In this document: one piece after another, positions 26,646 to 35,932 of the stretch
Position numbering within the stretch: position 1 is the stretch's first letter
Layout of the letters: each line of letters starts with the position of its first letter
NCBI GenBank assembly: GCA_030446685.1
Contig: JAUJMV010000019.1
Span: 56,736-120,735 of the forward strand
DNA from: Thermomicrobiales bacterium
GTDB taxonomy: Bacteria > Chloroflexota > Chloroflexia > Thermomicrobiales > CADCWN01
Length of the DNA: 64,000 nt
Reading direction: 5' to 3'
Translations under genes and position numbers: made by a program
The notes under the pieces: model-generated
What the model was told of the DNA's origin: nothing
Seen by the model: the letters and a program-made list of their open reading frames with translations, nothing else
Databases searched by the model: none

Positions 26646-27611
26646 TCATCGCGCGCCCTCGGCGGCGAGGAAATGGTCGAGCACGTCACCGGCGCTGTCG
26701 CGCAGCGTCCGCTCGTAGCGGAACGGCAGCGCGTCGAGCCCCGACCCGACCGTGAACAGCGCCGCCTCGTCGACCGGCCCCGCCGGGTCGAGGCCGGCGA
26801 CGCGAACCGGCAGGCCGCGCGCCTCGCCCGCCGCCGCGACCCACCCCGCGACCTGCGCGACCGAGGCGACCTCGCCGACGACGTTGAGCGGGGTGTAGCC
26901 GCCGAAAGCCTGGTGGCCGGCCGTGGCAAGGGCCGCCCGCGCCGCGTCGGCGACGTGGACGAAGCCCGCCGGCGCCCGCCCCCCCCCGAAGACCGACAGC
27001 GCCTCGCCGCGCGCCGCCTGGAGGCAGAACTTGTTCGGCGCCGTCATGAAGCGCCCGTCCGTCTTCATCACCGGGCTGAGGCCGTGGACGATCCCGAAGC
27101 GCAGCGACAGGCAGCGCAGCCCGTGCTCCCCGGCGTAGAGTTCGAGCAGCTTCTCGACATAAACCTTCGACAGGTGCGACAGGTCGCGGAACCGGCCGTA
27201 GGGGTGGTCCTCGCCCACGGTGCCGGCCGGCGTCTCGCCGTAGACCTTGAACGAGCCGGCGTAGACGATCGTGCGCGCGCCGTGGCGGCGCATCGCGTCG
27301 AGCACCACGCGCGGCCCCTGTAGGTTGCTCCGCTCGGTGTAGGCGGCTGGCGCGGCGTCCGGGTGCGCGCTCGCCTGCGCGGCGAAGTGGTAGACCGTGT
27401 CGATCGGCGCCCGCGCGAAGGCCGCCTCCACCGCCGTCTCGTCGGCCACGTCGCCCCCGACGAGGTCCACGCCCGCCCCCGCCAGCCGGTCGAGCGCCCG
27501 CGCGTCGGTCGAGAAACGGTTCTCGATCGCGACGACCGCCTCGCCCTGCCGCAGCAACCCCTCGGCCAGCGCCGCGCCCATGTACCCCAGGCCCGTGATC
27601 AGGACCGCCAC
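26646..27611 (-). CDS. NAD-dependent nucleotide-sugar epimerase/dehydratase
   Basis: A 321-residue extended short-chain dehydrogenase. The NAD loop is VLITGLGYMGAALAEGLL, followed by YHFAAQASAHPD and the catalytic YAGSFKVYGET with YGRFRDLSHLSK (YxxxK-type). The GTG start at 27611 has GGAGGGGG before it; the longer open frame to 27704 is not needed. First gene of the minus-strand sugar cluster. The exact sugar cannot be told. Confidence 0.85.
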   Translation of the reverse strand: MAVLITGLGYMGAALAEGLLRQGEAVVAIENRFSTDARALDRLAGAGVDLVGGDVADETAVEAAFARAPIDTVYHFAAQASAHPDAAPAAYTERSNLQGPRVVLDAMRRHGARTIVYAGSFKVYGETPAGTVGEDHPYGRFRDLSHLSKVYVEKLLELYAGEHGLRCLSLRFGIVHGLSPVMKTDGRFMTAPNKFCLQAARGEALSVFGGGRAPAGFVHVADAARAALATAGHQAFGGYTPLNVVGEVASVAQVAGWVAAAGEARGLPVRVAGLDPAGPVDEAALFTVGSGLDALPFRYERTLRDSAGDVLDHFLAAEGAR

Positions 27612-27828
27612 GCCCCCTCCGCCGCCGACGTCTCCACCCCGCAATGCCAGGCGGAGTGTAGCAGCGGCGCGCGCCCACCCGCAATGCGCCCGGCAGTCCC
27701 TCACGCCTCGCGGCGCGAGAGCCGCCAGGCGAGAATCGCGTAGGCCACCGCACTCCAGACGGCGATCAGCTGATCCTCATGCGCGCTGCTGTTGACGCAT
27801 AGGCTGCGCCCGGCCGGTGCCTCGCCCA

Positions 27829-29236
27829 CTAGTCGAGCCCTAGCATGCGCGCGAAGTCGGGCGGGGCGGGGACGCTGATCGCGTGGGCGTAGTTGCTGCG
27901 GTCGATCAGCGTGCCGGCCTCGCGGTCGTAGTCCAGGGCGACAAGGTTCTTCCCCTCCCCGGATCGAAAGATGACGGTGATGATCCGCCGGTAATCCGGC
28001 TGCGTGTTCGGCCCCGGCGGCGTGACTTCCGTCACCGGCAACGGGTGGTCGAGGCTGGCGACAATCGCCCCAATTCGATCTGGTTCCGCGATCTCTCGTC
28101 GGGCCTCCGGCACCGCCAGCCCCTTCAAAAAGATCGATTTGGCCTCGGCCAGCCGGTATTCCCCGGCCAGATTGACCGTTTGACCCGTCCTGAAACGCGG
28201 CGTCGGCGTGGGCAGCGGCGTCGGCACGGGGGGCGGGGTCGGGCGCGGGCCGTGCGGGTCGAGCGGTTGCACACCCTGAAAGGTCTCGGTTATGCCCGCC
28301 AGGAAGTCGTCCAGTGTCACGGCGCCCGCGTCCGCCTCGCCGACACCGAGCGGCGTCACCCGGTCGCCCTCGACGGCGTAAGCGCCCTCCGACCAGAGCA
28401 GGTAGTAGTCGCCCGCCGGGATGCTGCCGTGGCCGCCACTCGACCACTGGCCCGGTTGCAGGAAGAGGATGACCCGGCCGCCCGGCGTGAGCGGGATGAC
28501 CCCGCCGGTCGATCTGCTGGCCGTGATCTGCCCGTCGGTGCCGCCCCACTGCCGGATCTCGATCTCCCGCTCGTTCGCGGGGATGCGCCCCTGCAGGACG
28601 CGCTCGACGGCGATGGTCGCGGGGGTATAGATCGTCGCGTCGGTCCTGGCTTGCGGGTAGCCCGGCGGGCGCCGGCCGTCCGGGGTTGTCCAGCGGCCTG
28701 GCCCGAAGCTCGTGACCGTGCCGAGGACGACTTGTGTGCTGTCCGGTGTGGGCGCCTGCGCCTGCACCCGGAAGAAGAACGGGCCGCGCTCGCCCTGCAC
28801 CGCAAGCACCTGCTCGATCGGCTGGCCGACCACGCTGTAGAGCGGCGTCTCGGGGGGAACTGCCCGTTCGATTGCCACCGGGAGAACGTCTCCCCGATGA
28901 TCCGATCCGGCCGCCACGCCGCGCTCGGACCCGACCGGGCGTACCCCCGAACACCCCGAAATATCTCCGGCCGCGGTAGTACAGCAGCGGCGCGCGCGAA
29001 GCGTTGACCGACATGCTCACCGGCCCATCGGCTTCACCTCTGCTTGGCGTTGCCGTAGCCGCTGCCGGCGAAGGTGGCGCGGCGGTCGCCGGTTGGCTCG
29101 CCGCCCCGCGCCCGGTCGGTGTCACGTCATCAGGCGCGGCAATCGGGCGCGGGGTTCCGCACGCGGTTAGCAGGGGCAACGCCACCAGCACGGACAGGCA
29201 CCGGCCGATCGTCAGGAACATCAACCTGCGAAACAT
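27829..29236 (-). CDS. Secreted lipoprotein, tandem paralog A, frameshifted
   Basis: A lipoprotein of unknown family. The signal peptide MFRRLMFLTIGRCLSVLVAL ends in lipobox LLTAC. After a Pro/Ala/Thr-rich linker comes a domain shared with the neighbour: WTTPDGRRPPG, IYTPATIAVERVLQGRIPA, EIEIRQWGGTDGQ, TLDDFLAGITETFQGVQPLDPHGPRPTP, a Pro-Thr linker, then a C-terminal domain ending PPDFARMLGLD. The frame changes near 28900-28930. GGAGGAGG precedes the start, and the shared promoter-like element is about 60 bases upstream. No enzymatic motif is seen. Confidence 0.7.
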
Positions 29237-29295
29237 ATCCGGCCTCCTCCGTCGTTCTCCACGCGCCATTGGTGACGAGTGAGCCATGCCAGGAG

Positions 29296-29321
29296 AGATG
29301 CCGGGTAAGGCGGGAAAGTTC
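29296..29321 (-). promoter_or_regulatory. Shared ECF-like promoter element, copy A
   Basis: On the minus strand GAACTTT, 13 bases, GCATCT, inside a longer block conserved with the matching position upstream of paralog B. GAACTTT resembles the -35 box of ECF sigma factors. It supports the start at 29236 rather than the ATG at 29287. Confidence 0.5.
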
Positions 29322-29364
29322 TACGGGGCTGGGCAAGCGTGGTTCGACACTGCCGGCCCTGCGT

Positions 29365-30812
29365 TCACTCCAGCCCCAATACGCGCAGGAAGTCGGGCGG
29401 CGCCGTTACGGTGAACGGGGCGGCGCGATCGACGAGGCTGGTCAGCGTGCCCGCCTTGTGGTCGTACTCGAACAAGTTGGGCTCTCCACGGTCGAGCAAG
29501 AAGGTCACGTACACCACGTCCTCAAGGCCCGCCCTGGGATAGGGCGTCGCCGCGCCTTGCACGGGCAGGGGCCGGTCGAGCGCGGCGAGGATCGCCCGGA
29601 TGCGCCCGGCATCGTCCACGCGGGCGGCGACACCGGGCACCACGCCCCCCTTCAGCATGACGTACTGCGTCCGCCCCAGCCCGTACTCCCTGACCGGATT
29701 GACGGTCTGACTGGTGCTGGCCCGGCGCGTGGCCGTGCGGTGTGGCGGCGCGATCGGGACATCGCCGTCGGCGTCGGCAGCGGCCCGACCGGCGTCGGGC
29801 GCGGCCCGTGCGGGTCGAGCGACTGCACGCCCTGGAAGGTCTCGGCCAGGCCCGCCAGGAAATCGTCCAGCGACACGCCAGCCGCGAGCGTGCCGGGGGC
29901 GTCGAGCGGCGTCACCCGCTCGCCCTCGACCGTGTAGGCGCCTTCCGACGCGAGCCAATAATGGTCGCCCGCCGGCACCCTGCCGTACCAGGTGTCGCTC
30001 CATTGCCCCGGATAGAGGAAGAGGATCACCCTCGCGCCCGGCGTCAGCGTCACCGGCCTGCCCCCCGAGATCGCAACGCCGAACTGCCCATCAATGCCGC
30101 CCCACTGCCGCACCTCGATCTCCCGATCGTCCGCCGGGATCCGGCCCTGGAGGACGCGCTCGACGGCGATGGTCGCGGGCGTGTAGATGGCATTCCCGTC
30201 CTCCGGCCTGGGGGGCGTGCCCGCGGGTTGCCGGCGCTCGGGCGGGCGCTGGCCGTCCGGCGTTGTCCAGCGCTCAGGCCCGACGCTCACGACCGTGCCG
30301 AGCGCGACCTGGATAGTATCCGGGCCAGAGAAGCGGTCATCGGCGTGGAAGAAGAGCGGTTCGGAACGCCCTCCCCGCGGCGCGACGCCGACCAGCTCCT
30401 CGACCGGACGGCCGGCCACGCCGTAGATGTCGGTCCCCGCCGGGAATTGCCCGCCCGATTGCCACAGCGAGAAGGTCTTGCCGATCGGCCGGTCGAGTCG
30501 CAACCCCGCCCCGTCGCGGCCACCATAAAACCCCGTGTAACCCCGACCCTTGTAGGCGAGGTAGGAGACGCGCGAAGCCGCCATACCGCTGCTTACCTGC
30601 CCATCGGCCCCGCCCGTGGCGCGCGTCGCTGTACCGACGGCTTGTGAAGGTGCTCCCGCGCTCGCCGGCTGGTCCACCGCCACGCTCCCGGTCGCTGGCG
30701 CGCTTTCAGGTGCGACGGCAGGTCTTTGCGTTCCGCAGGCCACCAGCGATCCTGTTATCACCAGGAGCAAAACACGCCACCCGTTTGCCAAGAGTCGCCT
30801 CCTGCCGCCCAT
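29365..30812 (-). CDS. Secreted lipoprotein, tandem paralog B, frameshifted
   Basis: Paralog of the preceding gene. The signal peptide ends in lipobox SLVAC. Shared stretches include WTTPDGQRPPE, IYTPATIAVERVLQGRIPADD, EIEVRQWGGIDGQ, LDDFLAGLAETFQGVQSLDPHGPRPTP and the tail PPDFLRVLGLE. The frame changes near 29740 inside the Pro-Thr linker. Start at 30812 follows GGAGGGAGG. The pair arose by tandem duplication; function is unknown, though surface location is likely. Confidence 0.7.
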
Positions 30813-30856
30813 CGCCCTGCCTCCCTCCGTCACGCTCGCGCCGGGGCTTACGGGAA

Positions 30857-30882
30857 AGATGCGCGGCGGGGCAGGAAAGTTC
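30857..30882 (-). promoter_or_regulatory. Shared ECF-like promoter element, copy B
   Basis: On the minus strand GAACTTT, 13 bases, GCATCT, the same boxes and spacing as at 29296-29321, about 45 bases before the start of paralog B. Flanking bases (CCCGTA before, YTTTCC-like after) are also conserved. Confidence 0.5.
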
Positions 30883-31078
30883 TACGGGAGCGGGCGATGC
30901 ACGAAGTGCGGCGGAGCGGCCGAAGATGGGTTGTTGAGGGCCTGCGGCCACGAAACCCGCGGCAGCGGGTTGGGGCGCGCCCAGAGGCGGCGCTTACCTG
31001 GGAAGATTCAGCCGTCACACTGACTCAGTCCGCGGAGGCGGATGTATGCCCCGCAGGGTACTTTGTGGCCGCAGGCCC

Positions 31079-32329
31079 TTAGCGATGGGTTTCAACCCAT
31101 CGCCTCCCCCCCGCCCCCCGCCCCCGCCCCGCCAGGATCGCGACGACACGATCGAGGATCGCATCCGCGACCGCGCGCTTGGGCAGGATCGGCAACTCCT
31201 CGATCTCACCACCACGCCCCAGGAGGATCACCCGGTTGGTGTCGCTGCCGAAGCCGCTCCCCGCGCCGCTGACGTCGTTGGCGACCAGCAGATCGAGCCC
31301 CTTCTTCCGCAGCTTCGCCCCGGCGTTCGCCAGCAGGTCCTCCGTCTCCGCCGCGAAGCCGACCCGGACGAAGTCGCCGGTCACCTCCTGGAGGATATCG
31401 GGGTTCGGCACCAGCTCGATCGTCAGCCCGTCCGCCGCCTCGCCGCGCTTCTTGATCTTCTGCTCGGCGGGGTTGGCGACCCGGTAGTCCGACACCGCGG
31501 CGGCCATGATCAGCACATCCGCCCCGCGCGCCGCCCCCTCGACCGCCCGGTGCATCGCCCGCGCCGTATCGACCGGCGCCACCGCCACCCCGTGCGGCGG
31601 CGCCAACGCGGTCGGCGCCGTCACCAGCGTCACCTCGGCCCCCCGGTCGCGCGCCGCCTCGGCGATCGCGTAGCCCATCTTGCCCGACGAGCGGTTGGTG
31701 ATCAGCCGCACCGGGTCGATCGGCTCCTGCGTCCCCCCCGCGCTGACGACGACCCGCCGTCCCGCCAGATCCCCGCCGCGCCCCAGCACCTGCCGCAGCG
31801 TGCCGAGGATCGCCTCCGGGTCGGCCAGCCGCCCCCGCCCGCTCAGTCCCGAGGCCAGCCGCCCCTCCTCCGGCTCGACGAAGGCCATCCCGAGCGACCG
31901 CAGCTTGGCGACGTGCTCCTGCGTGAGCGGGTTCGCCCACATGTCCCCCTCCATCGCCGGGGCGATCACGACCGGCGCGCGGGTGTCGAGCAGTGTCGTC
32001 AGCAGCGCGTCCTCGGCGAAGCCGAGCGCCATCTTCGCCAGCAGATCGGCGGTCGCCGGCGCGACGAGGATCGCCGCCGCGCGCTTCGCCAGCCCGACGT
32101 GCTCGACCGCCATCTCCGAGTTGCGGTCCCACAGGTCGTCCACCACGCGGCGGTGGGTGATGCTCTGGAAGCAGAGCGGCGTGACGAACTGCGTCGCCGC
32201 CTTCGTCATCACCACGTCTACCCGCGCCCCGGCCTTGACCAGCCGGCTCGCCAGGTCCACCGCCTTGTACGCCGCGATGCTCCCGCTGACGCCGAGCACC
32301 ACAAAGCGGTCACGCAACGGGTCCGCCAT
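31079..32329 (-). CDS. coaBC: Bifunctional phosphopantothenoylcysteine decarboxylase / phosphopantothenate--cysteine ligase
   Basis: A 416-residue cytosolic flavoprotein for two steps of coenzyme A synthesis. The N-terminal CoaC part has GVSGSIAAYKAVDL, the catalytic His in MAVEHVGLAKRA and the substrate motif PAMEGDMWANP. The C-terminal CoaB part has AGGTQEPIDPVR, TNRSSGKMGYAIAEAA, AAAVSDYR and LLVANDVSG. GGAGGGGG precedes the ATG. Upstream lies a heptamer inverted repeat and then coaX, also a CoA gene on the same strand. Confidence 0.95.
   Translation of the reverse strand: MADPLRDRFVVLGVSGSIAAYKAVDLASRLVKAGARVDVVMTKAATQFVTPLCFQSITHRRVVDDLWDRNSEMAVEHVGLAKRAAAILVAPATADLLAKMALGFAEDALLTTLLDTRAPVVIAPAMEGDMWANPLTQEHVAKLRSLGMAFVEPEEGRLASGLSGRGRLADPEAILGTLRQVLGRGGDLAGRRVVVSAGGTQEPIDPVRLITNRSSGKMGYAIAEAARDRGAEVTLVTAPTALAPPHGVAVAPVDTARAMHRAVEGAARGADVLIMAAAVSDYRVANPAEQKIKKRGEAADGLTIELVPNPDILQEVTGDFVRVGFAAETEDLLANAGAKLRKKGLDLLVANDVSGAGSGFGSDTNRVILLGRGGEIEELPILPKRAVADAILDRVVAILAGRGRGAGGRRWVETHR
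31082..31103. repeat. Perfect palindrome at the coaBC 3' end
   Basis: GCGATGGGTTTCAACCCATC followed by GC: a 10-bp stem with a two-base loop, overlapping the last codons of coaBC. The core (GGGTTTCAACCC) resembles the GGGTTTCAAACCC core of the elements at 48559 and 56138. Confidence 0.6.
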
Positions 32330-32348
32330 GCCCCCTCCGGGAGTAGTG

Positions 32349-32453
32349 AGTGCTGAGTGCTGAGTGCTGAGTGCTGAGGCTTGTGAAGTCATAACCATCC
32401 CAGGGCGGAATGGCTCGATATTACTCAGCACTCAGCACTCAGCACTCAGCACT
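32349..32453. repeat. Inverted heptamer array (AGTGCTG x4), 30-bp perfect arms
   Basis: Left arm 32349-32378 is four AGTGCTG units plus AG. Right arm 32424-32453 is its exact reverse complement. The loop is 45 bases. The coaX stop codon (TGA, 32439-32441 on the minus strand) is inside the right arm. Confidence 0.92.
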
Positions 32454-33247
32454 ATTCAACTCGTACACCAGCCGCAGGCCGATCAGCGTCAGGTGCGGAT
32501 CGACCGTGTGGATCGCCCGCGTCTCGCTCGCAATGCGGTCGGCGAGGCCGCCGGTGGCGATCACCCGCGCGATCACCTGCGCCCGCCGCCCAGTTCCGCC
32601 TGGATGCGCGCGATGATCCCCTCGACCAGGCCGATGCGCGCGTAGCCGAAGACGATTCCTGATTGGAGGGCGTGGACTGTGTTCCGCCCGATCGCCCGCT
32701 CCGGCGCGCTCAGCGGCACCGTGAAGAGCCGCGCCCCGCGCCGGAAGATCGCGTCGGCGGCGACCTCGATGCCGGGTGCGATCGCCCCGCCGATGTAGTC
32801 GCCCGCCGCCGAGACGACATCGAAATTGGTGGCGGTGCCGAAATCAACGACGATCGCCGGGCCGCCGTAGAGGGCGAAGGCCGCCGCCGCGTTGACCACG
32901 CGGTCCGGCCCGGCCTCGCGCGGGTTGTCGATGGCGATCCGCACGCCGGGGGTCAGCCCGCTGACGGTCAGCGCCTCGCGACCGATGTAGCGCCGGGCGA
33001 TCTCGCTGAAGGTGTCCTGCACCCGCGGCACCGAAGATCCGATCACCACCCCGTCGATCGCCGCCAGGTCGAGGCCGCGCTGGGGCAGCAGCGTCAGCAG
33101 GCTCATCGCGTACTCATCGACGGTGCGGTTGCCGTCGGTCGCCAGCCGCCAGGTGCCGACCAACTCCACCCCGCGAAAGACCCCGAACGCGACGTTGGTG
33201 TTGCCGATGTCCAGCGCCAGCAGCGTCGTCGCCGTCGGCCGCCGCAC
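32439..33247 (-). CDS. coaX: Type III pantothenate kinase, frameshifted near the C-terminus
   Basis: Phosphorylates pantothenate, the first step of CoA synthesis, with an acetate-kinase-like fold. LALDIGNTN holds the phosphate-binding Asp, followed by [25 protein letters not shown] and [18 protein letters not shown]. The frame breaks near 32575; the tail [15 protein letters not shown]...[15 protein letters not shown] is in another frame and ends in the heptamer repeat as NSAEC. The GTG at 33247, with GAGGGTGG upstream, is preferred; an ATG at 33337 would add a low-complexity extension. Confidence 0.85.
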
Positions 33248-33522
33248 CCCCGCCACCCTCGCCGATGCCGGTGTGGGCGGCGCCGTCGTCGCGGCCACCC
33301 CACTCACGCCCGACGGATCGTCCCGCCCCGTCCCCACCGCCGCCTCCCCGCGCCTCGCCCCATCATCGCCGGTCGCGATCGGGCGCTCGCCCCCGTCACG
33401 CCGCCGACCGCAATCTTACTGCACCGCCCGCGGAATGGTCCCCCGTATCCTCCCAGTGGCGCAAGGTAAACTGGAGGAGCGGCGCCGCGCGGTAACGCCA
33501 AATGAGCGGCACACCCCCCACC

Positions 33523-33670
33523 TTGTCATTCTGAACCCAGCGAAGAATCACTGTCCGCGCCACGGTCTATCGAAATCGGCGCCGGCCGGGCCACGCTGCC
33601 ACACCGACGCCCCGAGCGCGACGAGGAGATAATGCCGCGGACGGCGATTCCTCGCCCCGCTCAGCATGAC
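33523..33670. repeat. Inverted repeat of the GTCATTCTGA...GAAGAATC family
   Basis: Left arm 33523-33557 and right arm 33636-33670 are imperfect reverse complements ending GTCATTC and GCATGAC. It lies in the 534-base gap between coaX and the S41 protease, where I see no gene. Diverged relative of 21311-21414. Confidence 0.75.
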
Positions 33671-33781
33671 TGGGCGGGGCCTGTGTGCTGCCCGGTGAGC
33701 GAATGACGGGCGTGGAGCCGCCCTCATCCCGAGACTTCCGGCGCGGCCCGTTCCCGCGTGACATCAGCGCCAGGGCGCCGG

Positions 33782-35653
33782 CTACCGGCTCGCCAGATAA
33801 TCGAGCGCCCGCTGGAGTTGCGGGTCGTTGCCGGCGGAGAGATCCGCCGGGGTCAGCGGGACGACCTCGTCCGGGGCCACGCCGACCTCGTTGATCACCT
33901 CGCCGTTCGGCCCCACCACTCGGTAGGCCGTGATTTCCAGCGCCCCGCCGTCCTCCAGCTCGTAGAGGTACGCCCCGCCGAGCGCCCCCGCGGTCTTCTC
34001 GCCGATCAGGTAGCCGCCGCGCGCCCTGGCGACCGCCGCGGTGATGTCCGCCGACGAGGCCGAGCTGCCGTTGGCGAGCACGACGAACGGCAGCCCCAGC
34101 AGCGGCACATTCCGATCCAGCTCGACCTCCTCGCGCTTGCCCTCCGCGTCGGTGGTGATCGCGATCGGGCTGTCGTGGGTGAAGTGGCTCAGGATGTGCG
34201 TCAGCGCGTCGACCGAGCCGCCGGGATTCTGGCGCACGTCGAAGACCAGCCCCGTGATCCCCTCCCGCTGGAGCGCCGCCAGCGCCTTGTCGAACTCCTC
34301 GCCGGCGTTGTTGCTGAAGTTGCGCAGCCGGATATAGCCGACCTTCCCCCGCGCCGTCGGGATCGTGCGCGACTCGATCAGCGGCACCTCGACCTGCTCG
34401 ACCGCCACCTCGCCGCGCACCGTCTGCCCGGTCGCCGGGCGGGTCACCTGGATCTGCGCCTTCGTCCCGACCTCGCCGGTCAGCAGGTTGTAGAGCGCCT
34501 GGTTGCCCTCCCCCCGGCGCGCCGGCCGCCCGCCGACCGTCTCGATGATGTCGCCCGCCTTCAGCCCCGCCCGCGCCGCGCTGCTGTTCGGGTAGACGCT
34601 GTAGAGGTAGAACCGTCCGCTCGACTCCTCGACCGCCAGGTCGAAGCCGGGGCCAATAATCGTGTTCTCCCCCGTGGACTGGGCGTAGGTCCGTTGCCAG
34701 AGCTTCGGCGCCAGGTAGAAGACGTGGTTGTCGTCCAGGCCGCGCGCCATCCCCTCGATCGCCACGCGGGCCAGCACGCTCTCTTCAACCCTGCGGTACT
34801 TCCGCGCCAGCGCGTCGAAGCGCTCCTCGAAGACTTGCCAGTCGGCCTCGCGGTCGCCGGTCAGCGCCAGCGGCGCGGTGTCCTCCGCCGTGAACACCCC
34901 CTGCCCCGCCTGCGCGAGGTAGGACCAGGCCCCGTTGAGCAGGGTGCGGTGGTCGAGCTTCTGGTCAACATAATGCAGGAGCAGGCAGCGGTAGGCCTGC
35001 TCGATCGTCTCGGTCGTCGCCGGCCGCTCGGGGAGCGGCCGGTTCTCGTAGTCGGTCCGGCGGCACGGCTCGTCCCGCGTCGCGTTGAACGGCGCCGGCG
35101 TCCCGCGCGCCGCGGCCCCCGCCGTGCCACGCCCCGGCGAGGGTGTCGCCGGAGCGGCGGTGGCCCGCGCCGGCGTCCCGACCGTCGCGGTGGTCGTCGC
35201 GGCGGTGGTGGTGGTCGTCGTCGCGGCCGTCGTGACGGCGGTGGTGGCGGTCGTCGTGGTGACCGTCGTGACGGTCGCGGCCGCCGGTGTGGTCGCTGTC
35301 GCGGCCATGGTGGTCGTGGCCGCGGGCGCGCTGGCCGCCGCCGGCGTCCGGCGAGCCGGGACCGCCGCCGTGGCCGGCGGCGAAGCGGCGGCGGCCGGCC
35401 GCCCCGTCGCCGCCGCGCCGACCTCGGCCGTCGCCGAACCGGCCTGCTGCCCCGGCGTCGCGCACGCCGCGACCAGCAGCAGGACCGCCAGCAACAGCCC
35501 CAACACCGCGCCCCGCCGGCCGCGCCGCCCCAGGGGGCCCACCGGGATCGGCTGCCGCCCGCTCTCTTCACACGCTCCCCTTTGCCGGCGTCCGCCGCCG
35601 GCCCTATCGCCCCCAGCCCCGCGTTCCGGCGACACCACGGCGCCGCCCATCAT
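33782..35653 (-). CDS. S41 family C-terminal processing peptidase, lipoprotein
   Basis: A serine protease exported to the cell surface. The N-terminal lipobox is LLVAAC; about 85 residues of Ala/Thr-rich linker follow. A PDZ domain has IIGPGFDLAVEE...AARAGLKAGDIIETVGG. The catalytic domain has LVFDVRQNPGG, the Ser in NGSSASSADI and the Lys in GEKTAGALGG. The start is uncertain: ATG at 35653 is used, but a GTG just before the signal peptide is possible and no good ribosome site is seen. Confidence 0.88.
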   Translation of the reverse strand: MMGGAVVSPERGAGGDRAGGGRRQRGACEESGRQPIPVGPLGRRGRRGAVLGLLLAVLLLVAACATPGQQAGSATAEVGAAATGRPAAAASPPATAAVPARRTPAAASAPAATTTMAATATTPAAATVTTVTTTTATTAVTTAATTTTTTAATTTATVGTPARATAAPATPSPGRGTAGAAARGTPAPFNATRDEPCRRTDYENRPLPERPATTETIEQAYRCLLLHYVDQKLDHRTLLNGAWSYLAQAGQGVFTAEDTAPLALTGDREADWQVFEERFDALARKYRRVEESVLARVAIEGMARGLDDNHVFYLAPKLWQRTYAQSTGENTIIGPGFDLAVEESSGRFYLYSVYPNSSAARAGLKAGDIIETVGGRPARRGEGNQALYNLLTGEVGTKAQIQVTRPATGQTVRGEVAVEQVEVPLIESRTIPTARGKVGYIRLRNFSNNAGEEFDKALAALQREGITGLVFDVRQNPGGSVDALTHILSHFTHDSPIAITTDAEGKREEVELDRNVPLLGLPFVVLANGSSASSADITAAVARARGGYLIGEKTAGALGGAYLYELEDGGALEITAYRVVGPNGEVINEVGVAPDEVVPLTPADLSAGNDPQLQRALDYLASR

Positions 35654-35770
35654 CCGTAACGACGAACGCCGGCGACCCGTTGTTCCGCCGCCAGCAGCGG
35701 TTAGCCCAACCCCCGACCATTTCGCAAACGCGGGACCACGGGGCGAGGCGGGCGGGCCACTGACCGAAGG

Positions 35771-35927
35771 CGTCGCTGGGGGCTCGCCGCGGCTCGCCAC
35801 GAAGTCCACCTCCGTGGACTGGACCTATCAGCGCGTGTACTGAACCCGGGAAGCCGCGCCGCTGCATCGGCGGTCCCAGTCCGGCTTGGCCGGACTTCGT
35901 GGCGAGCGTCAGCGAGCCCCCAGCGAC
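35771..35927. repeat. Inverted repeat between the S41 and WecG-like genes
   Basis: Left arm 35771-35807 and right arm 35892-35927 are reverse complements over about 36 bases with roughly three mismatches (ends GTCGCTGGGGGCTCGC and GCGAGCCCCCAGCGAC). It ends 6 bases from the stop of the WecG-like gene. Confidence 0.8.
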
Positions 35928-35932
35928 AAGCT

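Noticed and set aside
27701-27828. C-terminal tail DQLIAVWSAVAYAILAWRLSRREA as a separate membrane gene
   Set aside because: It has no start, no body and lies in the shifted frame of the lipoprotein A gene; too short to support.
35085-35843. Plus-strand reading frame of 252 codons rich in Val and Ala
   Set aside because: It is the antisense of the Thr/Ala linker and signal region of the S41 lipoprotein; it has no family features.
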